Position numbers and translations under genes: made by a program | The notes under the pieces: model-generated | Told to the model about the DNA's origin: nothing | Database searches by the model: none | The model's input: the letters and a program-made list of their open reading frames with translations, nothing else | Part shown: positions 34,531-42,766 of the stretch, one piece after another | Layout of the letters: the number at the start of each line of letters is the position of its first letter | How positions within the stretch are numbered: the first letter of the stretch is position 1 | Assembly: GCA_049582005.1 (NCBI GenBank) | Contig: JBAUTB010000222.1 | Location: 1 to 64,000, forward strand | Source of the DNA: Sivonenia sp049582005 | GTDB taxonomy: Bacteria; Cyanobacteriota; Cyanobacteriia; Gloeobacterales; PMM-0068 | Reading direction: 5' to 3' | DNA: 64,000 nucleotides

Positions 34531-34751
34531 TCGCAGAGAGATTTAAGTTGACAAAGCACAGGTTTCATCCTAAGGCCAAGTCCTCTGGGCAGCAAGTTAG
34601 CGCGGATTTCTAACTGGAGGACTACCAAAGGCAAAAGCTCATTGAAGGCACGTAAAGAATCCTGGGTTTGACATTCCACCCAGTCCAAAAACTCCTCAAT
34701 GTTCAGCACCGAATAGGGACTATCGACATAGAGCAAAACATCCGACACCAC
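34527..34751 (-). CDS. Small hypothetical protein, first gene of the ruvA run
   Basis: 74 aa, soluble, rich in Leu and Glu (VLNIEEFLDWVECQTQDSLRAFNELLPLVVLQLEIRANLLP). No family was recognised. The ATGA overlap with the next gene supports it being real and co-translated with the bitopic membrane protein and ruvA. Confidence 0.5.
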   Translation of the reverse strand: MVSDVLLYVDSPYSVLNIEEFLDWVECQTQDSLRAFNELLPLVVLQLEIRANLLPRGLGLRMKPVLCQLKSLCE

Positions 34752-34784
34752 TCAGATCCTCCGTAGAGCCGAGGTTTGTCTTAG

Positions 34785-34913
34785 CTACTTGGCTAAGGTA
34801 GTACTTAGCATCATTGCGAAGACCCCAGCGATTAAAGCAACTACGAACGCAATTGCCACTTCACCATTGCCAATGAGGGCGGCAACAAACACGTGCAGAT
34901 TACTTATTAACAT
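34785..34913 (-). CDS. psaM: Photosystem I reaction centre subunit XII (PsaM-like)
   Basis: A 42-aa single-helix protein, too short for ordinary ORF cut-offs. The ATG at 34913 has AAGGGG a few bases upstream. The C-terminal 23 residues, AIAFVVALIAGVFAMMLSTTLAK, agree with cyanobacterial PsaM as I know it (a VALV...LA..LSTELYK ending): VVAL, the alanine after the helix turn, LST, L and the final K are all in place. The N terminus is about ten residues longer than usual, with HVFVAALIGNGE before the helix. PsaM sits at the PSI trimer/monomer periphery near PsaB. It has its own intergenic space on the minus strand. Confidence 0.65.
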   Translation of the reverse strand: MLISNLHVFVAALIGNGEVAIAFVVALIAGVFAMMLSTTLAK

Positions 34914-35069
34914 TGTGCCCCTTGTGCTTTAAGGAATATAAATCACGACTAATTATACCGAGTGAACCAGGTCGAAGCCTTGCTCCGTCAAATAGCTTAA
35001 TCTTCTGCAATATATCTGACTTGAAAAACGGAGTAAGTCCTCACCGAACCGAATCTAAAGTCGAGAAGT

Positions 35070-36167
35070 TTACACATTGAAGCGGAAGTGGAGCACGTCT
35101 CCGTCTTTCACAAGGTATTCTTTGCCTTCAGAACGATAGGTCCCTTTTTCCCGGGCCGCTGCATAGGAGCCCGCTGCGACTAGGTCCTCATAGGCAATAG
35201 TTTCCGCGCGGATAAACCCCTTTTCAAAATCCGAGTGAATTACGCCTGCGGCTTGGGGAGCTAACGTACCCCTGCGGATGGTCCAAGCCCGCACTTCTTT
35301 TTCCCCTGCAGTGAAGTAGGTAATCAGTTCCAAGAGGCTATAGGTTTCTTTGATCAGGGATTGAAGCCCTCCTTCTTGGACGCCCAGGGAAGCCAAATAA
35401 TCTGCTCTATCTTCTGGAGGCAGTTCAACCAACTCTGATTCAACCTGAGCTGACATCACGACCACGCCCGCATGCTCTTGTTGGGCGATGGCCTTCACTT
35501 TCTCCACAAAAGCATTCCCCGTCGCTAAGTCCGTCTCACTGACATTGGTAGCGTAAATCACAGGCTTAGCGGTGAGCAACCCTAGATTGCTATTATCAAG
35601 AATAGCTTGCTCTTCTACTGTCAGCGGGACCAGACGTACGGGAATACCTTGGTCTAGCGCTTCAGTTAGCCGTTCTAAGACTTTCTGCTCCTCTTGATAA
35701 GCTTTATCGGTACGGGCTTGCTTAGCAATCTTCTGCTGACGCTTTTCTATTTGGGCCAGATCGGATAGAGCCAGTTCCAGATTAATGGTGCTAATGTCCC
35801 GCTCTGGATCAATAGAACCCTCCACATGGCTAATGTTCGGGTCTTCAAAGCAGCGCACCACATGGACAATCGCATCCACTTGCCGAATATGGGAAAGGAA
35901 TTGATTCCCCAGGCCTTCTCCTTGGGAAGCTCCCCGCACCAATCCTGCAATATCTACAAATTCAATGCGGGTAGGGATTAGGACCTTCGTATTCACAATC
36001 TTCTGAAGCTTCTCCATCCGCTCATCTGGGACGGATACCAAGCCCGTATTCGGTTCAATGGTACAAAAAGGGAAATTAGCCGCCTCGGCTTTCGCATTGT
36101 CCGCAATGGCATTAAATAGGGTGGATTTACCCACATTAGGTAAACCGACAATTCCAGCACGCAGCAT
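35070..36167 (-). CDS. ychF: Redox-regulated ATPase YchF (Obg-like)
   Basis: 365-aa P-loop NTPase of the OLA1/YchF group, which prefers ATP to GTP and binds ribosomes. G1 is GLPNVGKST (8-16), the switch region holds NFPFCTIEPN, G3 is DIAGLVRGASQGEGLGN, and the usual NKxD is replaced by ATNVSE, the signature of altered nucleotide preference. A coiled-coil insert (residues ~135-165) and a C-terminal TGS domain (TAGEKEVRAWTIRRG to the end) complete it. Full length, single gene. Confidence 0.96.
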   Translation of the reverse strand: MLRAGIVGLPNVGKSTLFNAIADNAKAEAANFPFCTIEPNTGLVSVPDERMEKLQKIVNTKVLIPTRIEFVDIAGLVRGASQGEGLGNQFLSHIRQVDAIVHVVRCFEDPNISHVEGSIDPERDISTINLELALSDLAQIEKRQQKIAKQARTDKAYQEEQKVLERLTEALDQGIPVRLVPLTVEEQAILDNSNLGLLTAKPVIYATNVSETDLATGNAFVEKVKAIAQQEHAGVVVMSAQVESELVELPPEDRADYLASLGVQEGGLQSLIKETYSLLELITYFTAGEKEVRAWTIRRGTLAPQAAGVIHSDFEKGFIRAETIAYEDLVAAGSYAAAREKGTYRSEGKEYLVKDGDVLHFRFNV

Positions 36168-36347
36168 AAGATAAACGCTGAACCTAAGTCAGGGTGGGAA
36201 AACAGCTTATCCACGTTAACATGCATCAATACTCAAAACCAATGCCAACCTATCACTCCATGGTTCGTGAAAAATAACTGAGGTGCCCAAGAAGGTACTT
36301 TCCGTGTGCATACTGATGTAACATCTTGCATCCAAATTTATAGTTAG

Positions 36348-36368
36348 GCTATAGGCTATAAGCTATAA
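36348..36368. repeat. Triple 7-bp tandem repeat in the STAS gene promoter region
   Basis: GCTATAG followed by two copies of GCTATAA, directly in tandem, ending 22 bases before the STAS start. The units overlap TATA-like hexamers. Confidence 0.6.
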
Positions 36369-36390
36369 GTCAAACACCAGAAGGAATGCC

Positions 36391-36789
36391 ATGGTGATGT
36401 CGTTTGAAAAACCTGAATCAGCAGTTCTTCCATTCAAACAAGTTAACTTCCTAAAAAAAGGTAATTATACCTATAGCACTTCTCGAGATGTCATTAGGTT
36501 AAAAGGCGCTATTACAGAAAAGAGTAGCCGCTGTATAGAAGAGAAGATATTAGGCGGTATTGCACGCAAAAAGATAAATCTGATTATTGACTTAACGGGT
36601 GTAACTTCTATCGATGGGGATGGAATTCGCCTTCTGAATACTGCTTTACGGATGAGTCGTTCTTTTGGTAGAATTTTAACTCTATTTGGTCTTTGCCCTG
36701 AAGTTAAGGAATCTTTAATCCTGGCTGACATTTATTCTCAGTTCAGTATTTGCCAAACTGAGGCCGAGGCCATTAACCAGGTTTGCTAG
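36391..36789 (+). CDS. STAS-domain protein (anti-sigma factor antagonist-like)
   Basis: 132 aa; AAGGAA precedes the ATG. Residues ~28-130 form one STAS domain: a first strand VIRLKGAIT, the central strand INLIIDLTGVTSIDGDG, helix IRLLNTALRMSRSFG and strand RILTLFGL. In SpoIIAA-type antagonists the DSSG loop carries the phosphorylated serine; here the loop reads DGDG, so that serine is absent. The protein may act constitutively or serve as a structural STAS module. No partner kinase or phosphatase gene is nearby. Confidence 0.8.
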   Translation: MVMSFEKPESAVLPFKQVNFLKKGNYTYSTSRDVIRLKGAITEKSSRCIEEKILGGIARKKINLIIDLTGVTSIDGDGIRLLNTALRMSRSFGRILTLFGLCPEVKESLILADIYSQFSICQTEAEAINQVC

Positions 36790-36815
36790 AAAATTTCCTA
36801 AGAAAGTTAGTGTGC

Positions 36816-36857
36816 TAGCCCCCGCTTTGGCTCCGTCCAAGTTGGGGGCTATTTTTT
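36816..36857 (+). terminator. Rho-independent terminator of the STAS gene
   Basis: TAGCCCCC at 36816-36823 pairs with GGGGGCTA at 36844-36851, with an inner TTGG/CCAA pairing, followed by a run of six Ts. It could also serve as a downstream barrier for the convergent GHL10 gene. Confidence 0.75.
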
Positions 36858-36899
36858 ATTTGAGAGGGGGGATATATTGCGCCTTTACGTATTTATTTA

Positions 36900-38393
36900 T
36901 TATTGTTTTCGGCGCTGGTCATTTTCCGGATAGATCCAACCAAATGCAAAGTAATTTAAACAATCAATTTTTTGCGCTTTTTGTTGAGCATGTTCTTGCA
37001 AGACTTTGACTTGTTCACTTAAGGCCACATGATGGTCTCCGCCGGGTTTTCCCACTCGATAGGGAGGGTCGGGAGACAGGAGGGTACAAAATTTTCCATT
37101 AGGAAAGAAACTCAACGCTCGATCGTATTCTCCGGTAATACAGCTACGTTCTGGAGTCGCTGGATTGCACACGGGATCATAGCTATAGTTCATAAAACTG
37201 GGACCTCTAGAAAGAGGAAATTGGTCATAGGGTTGCATGCGACTATCGTTTGCTTGATTCCCATCACTCCAAACCGCTGCCGTGAGAACCTTAGCATTGG
37301 GGATATTTTGCGCCGTCTGCCGGACCAGATTTAAGATATTGCTACGTAGATATTGGTAGGTAAGACTCGAAAGATTCCCTGTAGTTTGAAGGTCCAAGGT
37401 GTTTCTTTTATTTATCCATTGGTCTACCACTTTGGGGTCGATGCCCTGGTTTTGGATAAAAGAGAGAAATCGAGCAAATCCTTTATCTTCTGCAAAAAGC
37501 CAGAGCAGGCGGGGATCCTTTTGTAAACACCCTTTTTGTTCAGCGCATTGGGCAACAGGGTAGCGGATGTAGTCTAAGGCAATTCCATCAACTCCTTGAT
37601 CGAGGGCTCCCCTGACAATAGTTTGTAGGTCTTGCTGAACTTGGGGATGGGAAGGATCCACAAACCAATGAGATGCCTCTGAAACTTTAAAATCAGGGAT
37701 GCTTATGGTCGGGATGAAGTCAGGCTTTGTGTCTTTAGTTGAACTTTTTAGGTTAGAAATTTGCCCAAAAGCATTACGGATCAGCCTTTCAGGAAACCTG
37801 ACAGCGTATTCTGGTCCAAAGTCAGCTGCTCGAATCCAGGCATGTATCCGCATACCCCGCTGATGCGCCAGCTCCGCATAGATTTTAAGAAGGTCGCCTT
37901 GATCCGGACTGAGCCAACTAGAAAAAGAGCTGTTCTCGATCGGGAAAAGGGTCTTTCCTTCATAAAACGCTTCAAGATAAATATCGGTGACACCTGATAA
38001 GAGCATCTGGTCCAGAACACCCAAGACCTCAAAGCTTTTACCATCATTCGGATAAGCTCGGATCCACATTCCCCGCTCTTTAGGAATGCCATTCCCCTGA
38101 CATGCTAGGTTGACAGATTCTATGGACTGCTGGAGTGCTGCTCGGTATTGAGCAATATTTCCAGAATTTTCGTTGATCAGTTCCGGTAACTTAGACAAAG
38201 GAAGTTGCTTGGCTTTTAGCTCAGGCAGGGCTAGGTTTCTGACAGTAACCAAACGCTCAACCATTTCTGGAGCAATAGGACAAAATGGTTCCCTTACAGG
38301 CTCTGCCTGCACAGGGAAAGGTAAAAAAACGGCTAATCCAAAGAATAGGGAGCTAATGAGCTTGGAAAACCACACTGAATGTTTTGATCTCAT
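36900..38393 (-). CDS. Exported GHL10-type (family 10-like) glycoside hydrolase
   Basis: 497 aa from ATG 38393; the frame continues 29 codons upstream, into the mannosidase gene. The signal peptide ends near VQA. The body matches bacterial GHL10/DUF187-type proteins: RGMWIRAYPNDGKS at the first strand, GVTDIYLEAFYEGKTLFP, a RGMRIHAWI strand, and GVDGIALDYIRYP where acidic residues of the TIM barrel are expected. Cysteines at several sites may form disulfides. It overlaps the 3' end of the GH38 gene by 41 bases, so the two are expressed together; a shared role in glycan breakdown is inferred. Confidence 0.75.
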   Translation of the reverse strand: MRSKHSVWFSKLISSLFFGLAVFLPFPVQAEPVREPFCPIAPEMVERLVTVRNLALPELKAKQLPLSKLPELINENSGNIAQYRAALQQSIESVNLACQGNGIPKERGMWIRAYPNDGKSFEVLGVLDQMLLSGVTDIYLEAFYEGKTLFPIENSSFSSWLSPDQGDLLKIYAELAHQRGMRIHAWIRAADFGPEYAVRFPERLIRNAFGQISNLKSSTKDTKPDFIPTISIPDFKVSEASHWFVDPSHPQVQQDLQTIVRGALDQGVDGIALDYIRYPVAQCAEQKGCLQKDPRLLWLFAEDKGFARFLSFIQNQGIDPKVVDQWINKRNTLDLQTTGNLSSLTYQYLRSNILNLVRQTAQNIPNAKVLTAAVWSDGNQANDSRMQPYDQFPLSRGPSFMNYSYDPVCNPATPERSCITGEYDRALSFFPNGKFCTLLSPDPPYRVGKPGGDHHVALSEQVKVLQEHAQQKAQKIDCLNYFAFGWIYPENDQRRKQ

Positions 38394-41367
38394 ACGGTTT
38401 GAAGTGGAAAGCAAATTGTTTTTCATGATGAGGGAGAAGATGGCTATTATGTTCCAGCAGGTCACATTCATAGACTGCACAGAGTCTATAGGGAAAGTAA
38501 ATAGTCTCCTGAAATTCTTTTCCTAAGGTCTCGTACAGTCGAATAATCCAGCTTTTTCCATCTTCAGCTTTTTTGAAAGCAGTCAGGATAGTTTTATTAG
38601 ATGCAGTGGATAGAAAGCTCTTATTAACCTCAGTGCCGATAGAGGGATAGACCTGAACGGGATTATTTAAGAAATGAGCTTGCTGGATAATATCAGCTTC
38701 TTTCCAATCTCCCTGATGAGGCACGAGCTGATAGGTAAATTCATGAAAACCTCGGTCCGAATCTGGGGCAGGCCAGGTTGGACTGCGTAATAAACTAAGT
38801 CTAAGTTGACTAGGTTTGGCGTCATAACCGTACTTACAGTCATTAAGAATGCTCAGCCCGAGCCCTACGCCACTTAGATCAGCCCAAGTTTGAGCAGGCA
38901 CTTCAAACTTTACTTTGGCTTCCTCTCCTTCCGTACTCCTACAGATAACCCCCATCGGAATCTCGTAGGTAGCAAAAGATGCCGAAAAACCAAGTGGGAA
39001 GCAAGCTTTTAGCAAAATATGTTCTTCTTGCCAGTCCACCCAGTTTTTAACTGTGATCTTGGGGCTATAAGCATCTAATAGAATCTCTTGATGAAAGGTT
39101 GAGTCCCTAAATTTCCGAATGCTCTTTAGGGAGGCTCTCACTGGACCTTTTTCTTGAATAGACCAAGACTGAAGCTCCAGATCAGATAACTGCTTTTGTT
39201 CATACTGGGGGTCAATATTCCATGCATCCCAATATTGGCCACGATCTTCAAAAAATTGAAGGATACTAGGGCTACTCAGAAGCGTATTATTCCTACGTTT
39301 ATCAAGAATTTGCTGAATATCCCCGGTTGCTGGATCAAGCGTTATTTTAAGATATTTGTTTTCTAATCTATCTATCTTTACCTCTAAAAAAGGAACTTCT
39401 ACAGGAGGTAATTGACTATCGATAAGTTTATACCGAATATATCCCAAACTGGGGACATCATCTGCATAAAAAATACTTCCTATATCTGTTTTTTGGATTG
39501 GCACATTTTTCTGCAAAGTATTACCTGGTCGGCATAGACCATCCTCTTCTCTTAATGAATTATTTGGAATTTCTATGATTCCCTGATAAGGAAAACTATG
39601 AAAATTCCATAGATCTATAGAATTAGGTAAATGGGCCTCAATTCCTTGGATAATTTCTCGACAAGAGTTCTCTGCTTGCGTCCAAATTAAATTAGCATCC
39701 TCAAAGACTTCAGGGATTGAGGTACCCGGTAAAATATCGTGGAACTGATTAAGGAGAAGATTTTTCCAAGCCCCTTCCAATTTGCACTTCGGGTAATTCG
39801 CATTTTGGCTGAGATTTGCCATTGAACAAAACTTTTCCGTATTGGATATAAGCCCTTCTATTTTTCTATTTTTTCTTTTCTGATCGGCTTTACTAGTGAA
39901 AGTACCGCGATGAAATTCAAGATAAAGCTCATTCTTCCAGATGGGAATCGATTGGTTGGAAATTTCTTCTTTGAGTGTTTGAATAAACCCTTCAGCTGTT
40001 TGAGGCTCTAGCTGGAAAAATAAATCTGATTGTTGCCATTCCTCAGCCAGGTCAAGCATGTCAGCAGTGGGTCCTCCTCCGTGATCACCGACCCCATAGA
40101 GCCAGAGTGCATTTTTCAATCCATGCTTTTGCTCCAGATCCCTTGCGTCCTTAGCAACAGAAAGAGGTTCAAAACCTTGACCAATCTCGTTGGAAAAATA
40201 GGTGAGTATTTGACTGCCATCAAGTCCTTGCCATTGGAATGCTCTGTAGGGAAACTTATGCGTATCATTCCAAGCCAGTTTCTGAGTAATAAATGCCTCA
40301 AATCCACTTTTTACAAGGATCTGGGGTAGCTGCCAAGAAAATCCAAAGCTATCTGGATTCCAGGCTATTTTTATAGCTTTATTGAATTTTTCTTGAAAAT
40401 ATCGTTTGCCATAGAGAATTTGTCGAATCAGGGACTCACCACTGGGCAGGTTGAGGTCTGGTTCTATCCACATTCCTCCTGTCAATTCCCAATGATTCTG
40501 TTTGACGGCATCTTGGATAGTGGAAAATAGTTCCGGTTCTCTTTGTTCAATCCATTCATAGGTCAACGCACTACTCTGGTTGAAAATCAAACTTGGATAA
40601 TCTTTCTGAAGTTTCAAAACAGATTTAAAGGTTCTTTTTAAGACATCCTTTGTCTCTGCAATCGGCCAAAGCCAAGCGATATCGATATGTGCATTACCAA
40701 GTAGATGAATTTTTCGGGCTTTGAAAAAATGTCTCAAGGGAAGGAGCTGCTCTCTGGCGGCCTTTAAGACTTCTAACGAGGATGCATTAATGGGCGTACT
40801 CAATATTGATTCCAAACGAGCAAGGACGGGTTCCACTTCAAATCTAGTTTTAGCAATCTCGGCTAGATAGGTATGAACAAAGGCTAGCTCATCGGCGAAC
40901 TTGGCGGGGTCACAAGGGGTTTGCGGATATTCAATCAATATCCTTGAAGTCTGTAAGGCGCCATCGTCATGTTTTGGGCTGTTGAGTTTGAGCTCTAGCG
41001 TAAACGTCATACCAGGCTGTATATTTTCTCCTAAAAACAGTCGGCATTTGGCATCGAAGAGATCGCCCTCTTGTACTTTTCGTCCGTCGATAAAAACTGC
41101 TGCTGTCGCTGCCCACCAGGTTAGCTGCAGTCGCTGAGTTGTGCCTGCTAGGGATAGATTCGTATCTCCAAGGCTGTCTGGGATCTGCCAAACTTGCTGG
41201 AGGTGAACCGCCTTCCCACCTCTTTCCCAAGTGAAAAGATGACCCTCATTTACGAGAATCGGCTGCCAAGTGTCCCCAACTTTTTGCCTCCAGGAGGGGA
41301 GTATATCCACCGCAGAACTGCTTTGCAGCTTGCGGATAACCGAAGATAGGCGCTGAGAGAGGTCCAA
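38353..41367 (-). CDS. Alpha-mannosidase, glycoside hydrolase family 38
   Basis: Large retaining zinc-dependent mannosidase of 1004 aa. The N-terminal ~240 residues form a beta domain. The catalytic domain follows: HLLGNAHIDIAWLWP (zinc-binding His/Asp), EWIEQREPELF, the nucleophile aspartate in AWNPDSFGFSWQLPQ, and DHGGGPT further on. A helix bundle and the GH38 C-terminal beta domains complete the protein. There is no signal peptide, so it is probably cytoplasmic and acts on imported or internal mannosides. It is translationally overlapped with the exported GHL10 gene downstream and divergent from chlG. Confidence 0.92.
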   Translation of the reverse strand: MDLSQRLSSVIRKLQSSSAVDILPSWRQKVGDTWQPILVNEGHLFTWERGGKAVHLQQVWQIPDSLGDTNLSLAGTTQRLQLTWWAATAAVFIDGRKVQEGDLFDAKCRLFLGENIQPGMTFTLELKLNSPKHDDGALQTSRILIEYPQTPCDPAKFADELAFVHTYLAEIAKTRFEVEPVLARLESILSTPINASSLEVLKAAREQLLPLRHFFKARKIHLLGNAHIDIAWLWPIAETKDVLKRTFKSVLKLQKDYPSLIFNQSSALTYEWIEQREPELFSTIQDAVKQNHWELTGGMWIEPDLNLPSGESLIRQILYGKRYFQEKFNKAIKIAWNPDSFGFSWQLPQILVKSGFEAFITQKLAWNDTHKFPYRAFQWQGLDGSQILTYFSNEIGQGFEPLSVAKDARDLEQKHGLKNALWLYGVGDHGGGPTADMLDLAEEWQQSDLFFQLEPQTAEGFIQTLKEEISNQSIPIWKNELYLEFHRGTFTSKADQKRKNRKIEGLISNTEKFCSMANLSQNANYPKCKLEGAWKNLLLNQFHDILPGTSIPEVFEDANLIWTQAENSCREIIQGIEAHLPNSIDLWNFHSFPYQGIIEIPNNSLREEDGLCRPGNTLQKNVPIQKTDIGSIFYADDVPSLGYIRYKLIDSQLPPVEVPFLEVKIDRLENKYLKITLDPATGDIQQILDKRRNNTLLSSPSILQFFEDRGQYWDAWNIDPQYEQKQLSDLELQSWSIQEKGPVRASLKSIRKFRDSTFHQEILLDAYSPKITVKNWVDWQEEHILLKACFPLGFSASFATYEIPMGVICRSTEGEEAKVKFEVPAQTWADLSGVGLGLSILNDCKYGYDAKPSQLRLSLLRSPTWPAPDSDRGFHEFTYQLVPHQGDWKEADIIQQAHFLNNPVQVYPSIGTEVNKSFLSTASNKTILTAFKKAEDGKSWIIRLYETLGKEFQETIYFPYRLCAVYECDLLEHNSHLLPHHEKQFAFHFKPYEIKTFSVVFQAH

Positions 41368-41487
41368 ATTGATCTGCCTAGTTTGGCTCTTATCTGATTA
41401 TCCATCAGATAGCTGCTAGAAATGAGCGAGCTTTGGAGCCGTATAATCCGGCTATGTCTCATCCCACTATTGATATTTGAGGTAGTC

Positions 41488-42447
41488 ATGGCATCCGAAA
41501 CCTCAGAGAGTAACCGTCGCAAACGCCAAATTTTGGGCATGAAGGGAGGTGATGTTAAAGAGCGCTCGCTCTTCCAAATTCGGGTGCAGCTCATGAAGCC
41601 GGTGACCTGGATACCTCTGATGTGGGGCGTAATCTGTGGGGCTGCTTCCGGTGGTTTTACTTGGTCGGTGTCGAATGTATTGATGGTGATTTTGGCGATG
41701 GTTATGTCTGGGCCTCTTTTGGCAGGCTTTACACAGACTATTAATGATTATTATGACCGGGATATCGATGCGATCAATGAGCCCTATCGACCTATTCCTT
41801 CAGGGGCAATCTCTATTCCTCAAGTGGAACAGCAGATCTATCTGCTCTTGTTCTTAGGTTTAGCTGTTTCCTACACCCTAGATCGGTGGGTTGGTCATAC
41901 ATTTCCCATAATTTTCTGCCTGGCGTTGGGTGGAAGCTTCCTCGCTTATATTTACTCAGCTCCTCCTCTCAAGCTTAAGCAGAACGGTTGGTTGGGAAAC
42001 TATGCGTTGGGGGCTTCCTATATTGCTCTGCCTTGGTGTTGTGGCCATGCCCTCTTTGGAACGCTGAATCCAACGATTGTCATTCTGACCCTTTTCTATA
42101 GCTTTGCAGGTTTGGGGATTGCAATTGTCAATGACTTTAAGAGCATTGAAGGAGACCGGGCACTGGGGCTTAAGTCTTTACCTGTCATTTTTGGTGTGCA
42201 GAAGGCCGCCTGGATTTGCGTATTCATGATCGATTTCTTTCAGCTAGGCATCCTTGCTTACCTTATATATGCGGGTAAGTTTTACTGGTATGGCGCTATA
42301 CTTGGCGGCCTGATTTTACCGCAGATGTTTTTCCAAACTCAGCTTTTGAAAGATCCAATTGCCAATGATGTTAAGTACCAAGCTAGTTCTCAACCCTTCC
42401 TTGTCCTTGGCATGCTGATTACCGGACTGGCCCTAGGGGCTAGCTAA
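41488..42447 (+). CDS. chlG: Chlorophyll synthase (chlorophyllide phytyl/geranylgeranyl transferase)
   Basis: Attaches the isoprenoid tail to chlorophyllide a in the membrane. The start at 41488 (319 aa) has GAGG a few bases upstream and gives the usual cyanobacterial N terminus; the frame is open 22 codons further. UbiA-type motifs are NDYYDRDIDAINEPYRPIPSG and NDFKSIEGDRALGLKSLPV, the two Asp-rich metal sites, with about eight to nine helices. YSAPPLKLKQNGW is characteristic of ChlG. It precedes psaA by about 320 bp on the same strand but has its own intergenic gap. Confidence 0.95.
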   Translation: MASETSESNRRKRQILGMKGGDVKERSLFQIRVQLMKPVTWIPLMWGVICGAASGGFTWSVSNVLMVILAMVMSGPLLAGFTQTINDYYDRDIDAINEPYRPIPSGAISIPQVEQQIYLLLFLGLAVSYTLDRWVGHTFPIIFCLALGGSFLAYIYSAPPLKLKQNGWLGNYALGASYIALPWCCGHALFGTLNPTIVILTLFYSFAGLGIAIVNDFKSIEGDRALGLKSLPVIFGVQKAAWICVFMIDFFQLGILAYLIYAGKFYWYGAILGGLILPQMFFQTQLLKDPIANDVKYQASSQPFLVLGMLITGLALGAS

Positions 42448-42766
42448 AGATTAATCATTGAGAACAATTGTTGACATATATTAAGTTTCCTCAGGGAAAT
42501 GCATAACTTATGTAGCTCGGAATAATCTCTGAGTTCTTGTATGCCCTGCCTATGGCTCGTTTTGTGAATTCTTAATAACTGTTACAGAGTGCTCTATTTA
42601 CTTAAAACTCTAGCCTATAATGCTCCGTAACTCTGAGTCATGCAGCTACGCCATTATTTCATCATTCGTTTAGCGGTAGCGTCTCAGATGTGTTCTCGTT
42701 CCGTTGTATGTAGCCTACGTGCATTTTGCGAAAGATGTGCGTCTACGTCTAGAGGAGATCGTCTCT
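42448..42766 (+). promoter_or_regulatory. psaA upstream region with -10 box
   Basis: A perfect TATAAT lies at 42616-42621, about 145 bases before the psaA ATG. No good -35 is at the right distance, as in many light-regulated cyanobacterial promoters. A GTTACA (42581-42586) and TTTACT (42597-42602) upstream recall RpaB-type HLR1 half sites, but the spacing is not canonical. A TTGACA lies at 42471. No gene is seen here. Confidence 0.45.

Noticed and set aside
42581..42602. HLR1 (RpaB) site upstream of psaA
   Set aside because: The two TTACA-like elements are 16 bases apart rather than 10, and the second differs from consensus; kept only as a remark.
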